Source of the DNA: Roseburia sp. 831b
GTDB taxonomy: Bacteria; Bacillota; Clostridia; Lachnospirales; Lachnospiraceae
Length of the DNA stretch: 64,000 nucleotides
Assembly: GCF_001940165.2 (NCBI RefSeq)
Contig: NZ_CP135162.1
Location: 299,501-363,500 of the forward strand
Reading direction: 5' to 3'
Of the stretch, positions 1 to 9,300 are shown one piece after another (positions within the stretch are counted from its first letter, which is position 1; each line of letters begins with the position of its first letter). The notes below the pieces were generated by a model that worked only from the letters and a program-made list of their open reading frames with translations, had not been told where the DNA came from and made no database searches. The translations under genes and the position numbers were made by a program.

Positions 1-3000
1 CCATTTATCAGGATGGTGTGGCAAAAGAGACCAAAACAGTAGACGAAAATAACAGTGCTTCCTTTACCATTACACTTTCTGATGGTGCAGAAAATAAAAT
101 CACAGCATCCGCAACCGATAACGTTGGAAATGTAACAGAAGCAAAGAATTTTGCGAAATTTGGAAATGGAGCACAGATTGTACAGGATGCCCAGACACCG
201 GAAATTGGAGTAGATCTGGATGGATTCTATTTTGATACCGTAGGTGATGTGACAACCTATTATGAAAAACAGGATGAAAATATCAGACTTTCACTTAGTC
301 AGAAAAAGTCGGGATTAAATTCCGTATCTGTATGGATTAACGGTGTAGAGCTGACAGAGGATGTAAATGGAAAAAGTTTTGTGCAGGCAAATTATGATTA
401 CAAAGATTCAACTCAAAAGAAACATACAACCGATTCTTTTGTCATTTCAACTTCGCAGGCAGCGACGTTAGCAGATGGGGACTACGATATCACAGTGTCT
501 GTGACCTCCAACGTAGATACGGCAGCTGTTTATACCAAAAACATTCACATTCACAAAGAAGACCAGGCACCTGTAATTGCAAATTATACGGTTCTTGGTG
601 CTGCAAAAGAGGATGTTAATACCGTAGATTCCTATGGATATTATGCAAATGGTGATGTGACAGCAGAGCTGACTTTAAGCGATGGCGCTGCCGGAGCCGG
701 AATTCGGAGTGTTTCCTACTTTTTCGTTGATTTTACAGGAAAAGTAAGTTCAGTAGATACCGTAGAGCTTTGTAAAAGACCTGGGGAAGAGGCTGTCATC
801 CAGATTCCTGTTTTAGCAGATTTCAAGGGTTATCTTTATGTAAAAACAACAGACAACGTTGGAAATACCGTAAGTAATGCCTATCAGACAACCGGAATTT
901 TGACAGAGAGTGCGCAGGCACATAATGGAAATGCCGAGGTAGCGTTATCTGCAGAAAAAACAGACCGAAAAGACCGAAATGGAAACAACTTATATGCAGC
1001 AGATACTTCTGTTGCGGTCAGAGTTGCAGATGCTTATGCCGGAATCCGGAAAATCGAATGGTCCGTAAGCGCACCGTTTGATACTGCAAACAATCGAAGC
1101 GGTGTTGTGACCTTTGACAACAGCGGTGTGGCATCAGATGCGTCCTGGAACATTGCAGCAAGGGATAAGAATCTTGTTACAGAAGTAACGAACAGTATTC
1201 CGGTATCAAACAATAGTAATGACATTGTGGTTCGGGTAAAAATGACAGACTGTGCAGGAAATACAACGGAACAGACTATGATGATGAGTATTGATAAAAC
1301 AGCTCCATCTATTAGCCTTTCTTATAATGATGTAGCACCGGATCAGACCTATACTTCGATTTATAAGGATACAAGAATTGCAACTGTCACAGTAAAAGAA
1401 AGATGTTTTGATGCAAATGCAGTGGCATGGAATATTACAAGTACACATGGTGCATCTGCCCAGGTTTCAGGATGGAGTGAGTATGTGAATACAGAAAATC
1501 CAGATGAGAACACCTACACGGCGACAGTAACATTTGCGGCAGATGATGATTACACGTTTGCAATGAACTACACAGACTTAGCAGGAAATGCTGCTACACC
1601 GTTTGCCACACAGAACTTTACCATTGACCAGACGGTGCCGGTAATCGAGGTGTCAATGGATGGTCAGCCAAGCAATGGAAATTATTATGCACAGGGAAGA
1701 ACTGCAACGGTAAAAGTAACAGAACATAACTTTGATCCAAGCCGAATTGAAGTCCGTGGAACAGCAACTGATAACGGACAGACCATTACGTTCCCGGTTG
1801 TATCAGGATGGACAACAGATGGCGACGTTCATACAACGACCATCGCATTTAATACCGATGGTGTCTATGCATTTACCGTTGACGGCGCAGATGAAGGTGG
1901 AAATACAGCAGTACAGAATGTGACAGAGGAATTTGTCATTGACCAGACAGAACCAACGATTGAGATTTCCGGTGTTGAGAATAACTCCGCAAATAAGGAT
2001 GTTGTAGCGCCGGTCGTTCAGTTTTTAGATACCAATTATAACGAAGGAGCTGTCAAGGTTGAGTTAGTTGGAGCAAACCATGGTGTCGTTGAGGCAAAAG
2101 GAGCATTTACTGCTTCTGAAAATGGTCAGACCTTTACATTTTCCGATTTTGACCATGAACAGGACGTGGATGATATTTACACCTTAACTGCAACAGAGAT
2201 CGATTTTGCAGGAAATGAGACCACACAGAGCATTACCTTTTCTGTGAACCGGTTTGGTTCTGTCTATGTATTCGATCATTCCCTAAAGGAAATCGAAGGT
2301 ACCTATATCAAGAAACCGATTGATGTTGTGCTGACAGAAACAAACGTGGACCAGTTGTCTATGGAAACCGTTAAAGTAACAGTTTCTGCAAACGGTGTTC
2401 CAAAGGATTTACAGGAAGGAACGGATTATACCGTCGCACAGGCAGGTGGAAATGGAAGCTGGAGCCAGTATACTTACACGATTGATAAGTCCGTATTCCA
2501 GGGGGATGGTTCTTATCTGGTAACACTTTATTCCGAAGATTATGCAGGAAATATCAATGAAAATATTGAAGAATCCAAGAAAGCAGAGATTGACTTTGGG
2601 GTAGATGGTACGGCACCGGTTATCGTTCCAATCAATATTGAAGATGGTCAAAGCTACAATGCACAGAATTATGATGCAACGATATCTGTAGTTGATAATC
2701 TGGTATTGCAGGGCGTAGAAGTTATGCTTGATGGAAAGCAGGTTTCTTATACACAGGAAGGAGATAACTTCAACTTCTCCATTCCAGAGGCAGGAAATCG
2801 TCAGAATCTTGAGGTGATTGCAAAAGATGCAGCAGGAAATGAAGTAAATTGCAAGGTAGCAAACTTCCTGGTATCTACCAACTCCTTTGCTCGATTCTAC
2901 CATAACACGCCAGCAGTTGTTGCATCGGTATGCGGTGTCGCAGCAGTCGGCGGTGGTGCAGGAGCATTTGCAATGTTCCGCAGAAAGAAAGTCGTCCGTA

Positions 3001-3017
3001 TCAAACGAAAAAAATAA
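1..3017 (+). CDS. Large Ig-like-repeat surface protein, C-terminally membrane anchored (5' end outside window)
   Basis: The reading frame is open from the first bases, so the gene starts upstream; the GTG at 18 is internal. About 1000 residues are visible. They consist of repeated beta-rich Ig-like modules of roughly 90-110 residues, each ending in a pattern like D-x-A-G-N followed by F-x-I-D-x-T-x-P, typical of bacterial Ig-like/cadherin-like stalks. The last 45 residues hold one hydrophobic glycine/alanine-rich segment followed by a strongly basic tail (RRKKVVRIKRKK). This gives a type I topology with an extracellular stalk and a short cytoplasmic tail. No LPxTG sorting motif is present. 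It lies 23 bp upstream of an FHA gene in the T7SS cluster, so it may be the extracellular component of that machine; this role is inferred from position only. Confidence 0.75.
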   Translation, partial: IYQDGVAKETKTVDENNSASFTITLSDGAENKITASATDNVGNVTEAKNFAKFGNGAQIVQDAQTPEIGVDLDGFYFDTVGDVTTYYEKQDENIRLSLSQKKSGLNSVSVWINGVELTEDVNGKSFVQANYDYKDSTQKKHTTDSFVISTSQAATLADGDYDITVSVTSNVDTAAVYTKNIHIHKEDQAPVIANYTVLGAAKEDVNTVDSYGYYANGDVTAELTLSDGAAGAGIRSVSYFFVDFTGKVSSVDTVELCKRPGEEAVIQIPVLADFKGYLYVKTTDNVGNTVSNAYQTTGILTESAQAHNGNAEVALSAEKTDRKDRNGNNLYAADTSVAVRVADAYAGIRKIEWSVSAPFDTANNRSGVVTFDNSGVASDASWNIAARDKNLVTEVTNSIPVSNNSNDIVVRVKMTDCAGNTTEQTMMMSIDKTAPSISLSYNDVAPDQTYTSIYKDTRIATVTVKERCFDANAVAWNITSTHGASAQVSGWSEYVNTENPDENTYTATVTFAADDDYTFAMNYTDLAGNAATPFATQNFTIDQTVPVIEVSMDGQPSNGNYYAQGRTATVKVTEHNFDPSRIEVRGTATDNGQTITFPVVSGWTTDGDVHTTTIAFNTDGVYAFTVDGADEGGNTAVQNVTEEFVIDQTEPTIEISGVENNSANKDVVAPVVQFLDTNYNEGAVKVELVGANHGVVEAKGAFTASENGQTFTFSDFDHEQDVDDIYTLTATEIDFAGNETTQSITFSVNRFGSVYVFDHSLKEIEGTYIKKPIDVVLTETNVDQLSMETVKVTVSANGVPKDLQEGTDYTVAQAGGNGSWSQYTYTIDKSVFQGDGSYLVTLYSEDYAGNINENIEESKKAEIDFGVDGTAPVIVPINIEDGQSYNAQNYDATISVVDNLVLQGVEVMLDGKQVSYTQEGDNFNFSIPEAGNRQNLEVIAKDAAGNEVNCKVANFLVSTNSFARFYHNTPAVVASVCGVAAVGGGAGAFAMFRRKKVVRIKRKK

Positions 3018-3040
3018 GAAAAGAAATAGAGGGATGAAAG

Positions 3041-4144
3041 GTGTCAAAGTATAGCATTTCAGACAAAAAGAATTTGATAAAAATCACACAAAAAAGTATC
3101 AGAAAGGTTCCAATCAATGAGCGGGAACTGGCTGTTTTTCAAGAAAATCTTTTGCCCGGATTGTTTCGTCCGGTAGTGGAGGGAAAACATCGGATTGCGT
3201 ACACGGCACCCCAGTCCATTCCATTAAAAAGCTATATCAAAAAGGGATTAAACATTCACAAATTTTACAGTATCGTTGCCCAGGTGGTAGAGATGACAAA
3301 GAAAATAGAAATGTATAAATTCAATCTGCCAAACCTTGTACTTGATACCGGAATCATTTTTGTAAAGGAGACAACCGGAGAACTGTTCTTCTTGTATGAG
3401 CCACTGATGAGCAGGGAGAACAGTATCAATGTGTATGGATTCTTAGAAGAAGTGATAAAAGAGATTCAGACGGAAGATTTAGAACTACGAAATGAATGTA
3501 AAATGTTTCAGGAGTTTCTTTTGAACACAGCAAATTACCGGATTGAAGATATTGAGCAATATATCTTAAACCGTTATCCGCAAATCTATCAGGAAATCAA
3601 ACGGACAGAGAGTGGAAAAAGTGGGTTCATCGCTAGCTCCCAGCTTGCAAACAGAAAACATTACGCACCGTCCGCAAGGATGGAACAGCCCTACACTCCA
3701 GAGAGACAGTCTTATGTTCCACAACAACAGGCGGCAGAGAGAATGCCAGTACCGGAGGAAGAACCGGGAACCTCTCTTTTGATGGAAGAGGATGGAACCA
3801 CCTTGTTAGATGAGGAAGATGGAACCACCTTATTGAATGAGCAGCGCATGGAGGCAGGTCTGATTCGAATTAAAACCGGGGAATATGTTCAAATTTATGG
3901 GTCAGCATTTTTCATTGGAAAGTCCGCAGACAATTCCCTGTGTCTAAGTGATAACAAAGCAATCAGTCGGAAACATGCTGTTATTTATCAGAACAATGGA
4001 ACTTTTTCCATTATGGACCAGGGTTCCACCAATCACACGTTTCTTCGAGGGGAGATGCTTACACCAAACTGTGAGGCAGAGTTATGCGATGGGGATGTAA
4101 TCCGGCTTGCAGACGAGGAATTTGAATTCAAGATAGAAGAATAG
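3041..4144 (+). CDS. FHA-domain protein with DUF6382-like N-terminal domain
   Basis: A 367-residue cytoplasmic protein with a GTG start preceded by GAGGG. Residues 1-200 form an alpha/beta domain resembling the DUF6382 family that often precedes FHA domains in Lachnospiraceae. Residues 200-265 are a flexible linker, and residues about 272-367 are an FHA phosphothreonine-binding domain with the conserved pattern GK near its start, SRKH, and STNHTFLRG. The linker carries three spaced copies of G-T-[ST]-L-L between acidic residues (about 243, 251 and 261), which look like Ser/Thr kinase acceptor sites. It is the second visible gene of the T7SS cluster. The N-terminal domain may fill the place of the EssB pseudokinase, which I cannot identify here; that is inference. 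Confidence 0.8.
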   Translation: MSKYSISDKKNLIKITQKSIRKVPINERELAVFQENLLPGLFRPVVEGKHRIAYTAPQSIPLKSYIKKGLNIHKFYSIVAQVVEMTKKIEMYKFNLPNLVLDTGIIFVKETTGELFFLYEPLMSRENSINVYGFLEEVIKEIQTEDLELRNECKMFQEFLLNTANYRIEDIEQYILNRYPQIYQEIKRTESGKSGFIASSQLANRKHYAPSARMEQPYTPERQSYVPQQQAAERMPVPEEEPGTSLLMEEDGTTLLDEEDGTTLLNEQRMEAGLIRIKTGEYVQIYGSAFFIGKSADNSLCLSDNKAISRKHAVIYQNNGTFSIMDQGSTNHTFLRGEMLTPNCEAELCDGDVIRLADEEFEFKIEE

Positions 4145-4165
4145 GAAAAGTAAGAGGAAAAGACG

Positions 4166-5044
4166 TTGGAAGAATTCATAGAAAATCAGGTAAGAGAAGT
4201 AAAAAATGGAATTGGAACAGCCTATGTCCTGGAGAATAATGAACTGTTTTATGACATCGGGTATAAGGTCATGCAGAATCTGGATGAAAGCTGCCTGCTA
4301 AAATGCTATCGCTTAAAATACAATGGAAAAATAAAATTAGTCTATTTTACCAGTGAGTATGAAAGCATTGCGCAGATGATTCAACGGTTGACACCAGATG
4401 CAGCACAAAACGTGGTGGCACGCATGTATGAGGCTTTCACTCAGATAGAAAATCTTGGATTTTTGGATGTCTCTTACGTAGATAACCGCCTGGACCATAT
4501 TTTTGTAGACCCAATTACAAACGTAGTCAAAATTATTTATCTTCCGGTTAACATTCCGGGGAGAAAGAAAAATAAAGCTGTTTTTGAGAATGAGATAAAA
4601 GCGCAGCTAAATCAGCTGGCAGTAAGCACACCAGCCATGCAGACATCGGTGCAGCCAACGATGCAGGCATCTCCACAGCCAGCACAAAAGATTACGACAC
4701 CAGTACAGCCGGAAGCACAGAATGTTCAGGTGCCTCCCCAGAGAAATATGGAATGCATCCAGATTCAGTCGCTGGATGGTCAGATTCAATTTCAGGTAGG
4801 GCATGGAGATTTTGTGATTGGAAAAAGCAAAGATAGAGTGAACGGTGTCATTATCGGCAATCCGGCGGTCAGTCGTGTGCATTGCAAGATTCTGTATCAA
4901 AATGGGACATATTTCATTGTGGATATGGGCAGCTCGAACGGAACCTTTTTAAATGGAAAAAGAGTGTCGGCTACAGAGCCGCTTCCGATTCAGAATGGAA
5001 GCAGAATCCGGATTGCAAATATAGAACTTATGGTGCGAGGATAG
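4166..5044 (+). CDS. Second FHA-domain protein of the T7SS cluster
   Basis: A 292-residue cytoplasmic protein starting at TTG, with AAGAGGAAAA upstream. Residues 1-145 form an alpha/beta domain distantly similar in layout to the N-terminal half of the preceding gene. A Gln/Pro/Thr-rich linker (about 150-190) follows, then an FHA domain (about 195-292) with GKSKD, SRVHC and the canonical SSNGTFLNG motif. Two adjacent FHA proteins suggest a phosphothreonine-controlled assembly step of the secretion machine. No kinase or phosphatase gene is visible in the window. The 5-bp gap to the next gene indicates one operon. Confidence 0.82.
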   Translation: MEEFIENQVREVKNGIGTAYVLENNELFYDIGYKVMQNLDESCLLKCYRLKYNGKIKLVYFTSEYESIAQMIQRLTPDAAQNVVARMYEAFTQIENLGFLDVSYVDNRLDHIFVDPITNVVKIIYLPVNIPGRKKNKAVFENEIKAQLNQLAVSTPAMQTSVQPTMQASPQPAQKITTPVQPEAQNVQVPPQRNMECIQIQSLDGQIQFQVGHGDFVIGKSKDRVNGVIIGNPAVSRVHCKILYQNGTYFIVDMGSSNGTFLNGKRVSATEPLPIQNGSRIRIANIELMVRG

Positions 5045-5048
5045 AAAA

Positions 5049-6101
5049 ATGAGTAAACCATTGATTGTGCTTGTAGATACGGATGAATCCTATCTTGCAA
5101 CGTTAGAAAATAAATTTTTAGTAGAGTTAGGGGATAAAGCGGAACTCGAAATCATATCAGATTTGCAATATTATGAACAGTTTTTCTCCACACCGGTGAC
5201 AGCAGAGATTGTAGTTGTGGATGAAAAAATAGATACACATGAGTTGCAAAAACACAATATCCAGAACCTGTTTGTACTTTCTGAAAGCAAGGAAACAGGT
5301 GGAACAGAGAATTTAGCTGTATCAAAAGTATTTAAGTATCTTGGTATCCGTGAACTGTACAACGAATTAACCTACAAGAGTGCGGCAAGGCTTGAGGAAG
5401 GTGAAAATTCAGAGCGGTCAACACAGGTTATCGCACTGTATTCGGCAGCAGGTGGAACCGGAAAGACAAGTCTCTCCGTCGGATTAGCGGAATGTCTTGC
5501 AAGAAAACACAAGCGAATCCTGTATGTAAATACGGAATCCGTTCAGGAATTTTCCTTCTATTTAAAAGATAAAAGTGGAATGCCAAACGATGGTTACCGC
5601 GCTATTAAGGAGGATGCGACTCACATTTATCAGAATATCCGTTTTTTCCTGCGAAAAGAGAACTTCACGTATCTGCCTCCGTTTTTATCAACGCTGGATG
5701 CAAGAAATCTTTCATTTGATATTTACGCAAAGATTATTTCCGGCGCAAAAGAAAGTGGCGAATATGATTTTATTATTGTGGATATTGAAGCCGGATACGA
5801 GCAGAGCAGAATTCAGTTGCTGCAAGAGGCCGACAAGGTAATGTTAATCACGATGCAGGATATTATGTCAACCTGCAAGATGGAATACATGATGCACTGT
5901 CTGGATTTTCGGGATCGTGAAAAGTACATGGTCATCATGAACCGGTATGATGCAGAAACTGAAAATGCATACTTACAGTCTGAATTGCAGACGCAGTTCC
6001 CGGTAAAGGAATATGTAGATAAAGCGGCAGCAGCCTTAGAAACTGCGGAACAGTTAGCGGGATTAGACGGAATCATCAAAATCTCATACATGTTTATATA
6101 G
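5049..6101 (+). CDS. CpaE/MinD-like P-loop ATPase of the T7SS cluster
   Basis: A 350-residue protein. Residues 1-110 look like a degenerate receiver domain (beta-alpha repeats starting with IVLVDTDES), as in CpaE/TadZ proteins. Residues 125-350 form a SIMIBI-type ATPase with Walker A AAGGTGKTS (about 134-142), lacking the extra upstream lysine of the deviant ParA motif, and a hydrophobic Walker B ending in IIVDIEAG. It sits between the FHA genes and esaB with short spacing, so it belongs to the secretion operon. TadZ/CpaE proteins place export machines in other systems. A similar polar-positioning role here is inference. Confidence 0.78.
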   Translation: MSKPLIVLVDTDESYLATLENKFLVELGDKAELEIISDLQYYEQFFSTPVTAEIVVVDEKIDTHELQKHNIQNLFVLSESKETGGTENLAVSKVFKYLGIRELYNELTYKSAARLEEGENSERSTQVIALYSAAGGTGKTSLSVGLAECLARKHKRILYVNTESVQEFSFYLKDKSGMPNDGYRAIKEDATHIYQNIRFFLRKENFTYLPPFLSTLDARNLSFDIYAKIISGAKESGEYDFIIVDIEAGYEQSRIQLLQEADKVMLITMQDIMSTCKMEYMMHCLDFRDREKYMVIMNRYDAETENAYLQSELQTQFPVKEYVDKAAAALETAEQLAGLDGIIKISYMFI

Positions 6102-6112
6102 AGGAGTCAGAG

Positions 6113-6367
6113 ATGGAAGAAAAAGCAGTCGTAGTATTTATAAATCAGGAAAGTAAAAAGCAGGTAGATCTTGAAATACCGCTTGAAATTACCGCAAATG
6201 ATCTGGTACTTGCATTAAATGAGGCATACGGACTTGGAATCGATACCAACGATATTTTTAACTGTTACCTCGTAGCGGAAAATCCAATTGCATTTTTAAG
6301 AGGAAATAAGACACTCAAAGAATTCGGAATCCGCAATGGTTCCTACATTATTTATCGGAGAGGCTAA
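6113..6367 (+). CDS. esaB: EsaB/YukD-type ubiquitin-like T7SS protein
   Basis: An 84-residue protein with the beta-grasp layout of the YukD/EsaB family: strand VVVFINQ, strand DLEIPLEITANDLVLALNEA, and the C-terminal segment with a conserved R-G-N-K-T-L and G-I-R-N-G-S-Y-I-I. The length is normal for the family (about 80 residues). YukD/EsaB is a core component or regulator of firmicute T7SSb systems. It is preceded by GGAG and ends two bases before essC, so translation of the pair is probably coupled. Confidence 0.88.
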   Translation: MEEKAVVVFINQESKKQVDLEIPLEITANDLVLALNEAYGLGIDTNDIFNCYLVAENPIAFLRGNKTLKEFGIRNGSYIIYRRG

Positions 6368-6369
6368 AG

Positions 6370-9300
6370 ATGGAATATCAGTATAAAGTAATTATCAGTA
6401 ATAGAACAATCTATAAAGAATTTGAAATTCAGTCGGATATGGACAAGGTAAAACTTGGAACAGGGTCTTCCTGCGAATTTCGTCTGAATCCGGAAAACTT
6501 TTTCTCGGAGTTCGAGATTGAATTTCGCAAAGAAGGAAAAAAATGGGTGCTAGAGTGTTCGGATGAGATTTATATCAGCAAGGGGGACATGCGGAAGCTC
6601 TTATCAACGGATATTGCACATGGAGATGTGCTCTCAATTCGTTATGCCTCCACCGGAAACGAAGTATTTGAACTGCGTTTCTTAATTGATTTTGAGGCAA
6701 AGATACCTTTTTATAACTGGTATGTAGAGCTTGGAAACACCATGGATATCGCCACGGATGCAACAGCAGATCTTATTTTAAAAAGCAGATTCAGCAATAA
6801 CAGTAAGATAAGACTAACTGCAAGCGGCAACACCTATTTATTAGAGGAGATTGTATCCGAGTATGGTGTCTACCTGAACGGAAGAAAGATGCAGCAAAAG
6901 ACAGCGCTAAAGGATTGTGATTTCTTCTCGGTTGCAGAATTTCACTTTTATTATCGTGACCGAAAAATCTTTTTTGACAGAGAGAATCTTGAGGTTGCAA
7001 ATGGCGCAATCAAGGAATTAAGTGTGCAAAGCAATCATTTTCGATATCCGCTGTTCAATCGGAATACACGTATTCGAAAGCAGCTTTCGGATGAAAAAAT
7101 AGAGATTTTAGATGCACCGGCGATTCCAAAGAAACCAGAGAATAACATTGTGTTAACATTGATGCCATCAGTTGCTATGTTAGCGCTGATGGTGGTTGTA
7201 CGTGGAGTCATGAATCCGTCAGGTGGTTCCTATGTCATCTTCAGTGTCTGCTCCATGGGGTTAGGAATCGTTACGTCAGTATTAGGATTTTTCTCAGGAA
7301 AGAAGCAGTATAAAAAAGACTGTGCAGATCGAATCAATAAGTATACCAATTATATTGAAAAGAAAAAGCTGGAGGTATCGACAGACAGGCAAGAGGAATT
7401 AGAAAGCTTAAACGAAACTTACTGCAATGTGCAGCAGGATATTGATATCGCAATTCATTTTGACAGACGTCTTTTTGAAAGAACAAGAGAAGATGAGGAT
7501 TTCCTAAGTATTTATTTGGGACAAGGAACGATTACTTCTAAGCGGCAGATTGATTATAAAAAGCAAGAGCGCCTAGAAGTAGGGGATGAGCTGACAGAGA
7601 TGCCAGAAAAAATTTATCATCTCTTTGAAAAAATTGACCGTGCACCAATCTGTTCGGATATGAAAAATTCGAATGCAATTGGAATTGTAGGGGAAAAAGA
7701 ATCCTTATATGGCATGTTTAAAAATATTGTTATCGATATTGCAGTTCGTCATTACTATGGAGATGTAAGAATTTTTATGCTGGTTGATGATGAAAGCAAG
7801 TATCGCTGGATTCGTCTTTTACCACACCTTGTAAATGATAGTGGAATTCGAAATATTGTATTCAATAACGAAAGCAAAAACAATATTTTCGAGAGTTTAT
7901 ATCGGGAACTGACTTATCGGGAGCAGTCAGAGGAAATTCCATATTACGGAGTTGTACTTGTAGAAAATGAGTTTGGAATCAAGAATCACCCAATTTCAAG
8001 ATACATAGAAAGAGCGTCTGAGCTTGGAATGACATTTGTGTTCTTTGAGAGAAGTGTAGAGGAACTCCCACTGCACTGTGATGAGATTATTCAGTTACAT
8101 TCTGATACCGAAGGAGAAATCTGCAAGTCGGAAGATGGAAACCAGGTGCAAGAATTTGAATACCAGGCAGTGTCAGATCAGCAGGCAGCACAGGTTGTAC
8201 AAAAGCTGGCACCGGTATATTGTGAAGAAATCAGCCTTGAGAATTCTCTGCGAAAAAATATTACGCTTTACGAGCTGCTTCATATTTTTACAGCGGAGGA
8301 TTTGGATTTAAAACAGCGTTGGAGTGAATCACAGATTTATAAATCCATGGCAGCACCGTTAGGTGTCAATGCCAAAGATGAAGTTGTGACACTCAATTTG
8401 CATGAAAAAGCACATGGTCCTCACGGACTTGTAGCCGGTACGACAGGTTCAGGTAAGAGTGAAATATTACAGAGCTATATTTTGTCTGCCGCAACAATTT
8501 TCCATCCTTATGAAATTGGATTTGTGATTATCGATTTTAAGGGTGGTGGAATGGTAAATCAGTTCCGAGACCTGCCACATCTGATAGGTGCAATTACCAA
8601 TATTGATGGAAATGAGGTACAGCGTTCCTTAAAATCCATCAAGGCGGAATTAATGAAACGACAAAATCTGTTTGCGGAAGCTGGTGTAAACCATATTGAT
8701 AAGTACATTCAATTATATAAAGAAAAGAAAGTATCAGTTGCGTTGCCACACCTTGTGATTATCGTAGATGAGTTCGCAGAGTTAAAGGCGGAACAGCCAG
8801 AGTTTATGAAAGAGTTGATTAGTGCGGCACGTATTGGACGAAGTTTAGGGGTTCACCTGATACTTGCAACACAGAAACCAAGTGGTGTGGTAGATGCCCA
8901 AATCTGGTCAAACTCCAAGTTTAAATTGTGTTTGAAAGTACAGTCAAAAGAAGACAGTAACGAGGTGTTAAAGACACCGCTAGCGGCAGAAATCAAAGAG
9001 CCAGGACGTGCGTACTTGCAGGTTGGAAATAATGAGATTTTTGAGTTGTTCCAGTCTGCGTATAGTGGGGCGCCGGCAACCATGGAGGAAACCGAAGGTA
9101 ATAAAGAATTTGGAATCAATCAGCTCAATTTTGCCGGTATGAAAAAGATGGTTTATCAGAAGAAAAAGGCAAAAAGAAAAGATTCCCAGAACAAAAACCA
9201 GCTGGATGCAATTGTGGAGTATATCGCGTCCTACTGTGAAAAGGAGCACATAAAAAAATTGCCAAATATCTGTATGCCGCCACTGCCACAGGTGCTTGAT

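Noticed and set aside
2409..3047. 212-codon minus-strand frame opposite the end of the Ig-repeat gene
   Set aside because: Opposite a well-supported coding region, Cys/Ile/Tyr-rich shadow composition, no ribosome site.
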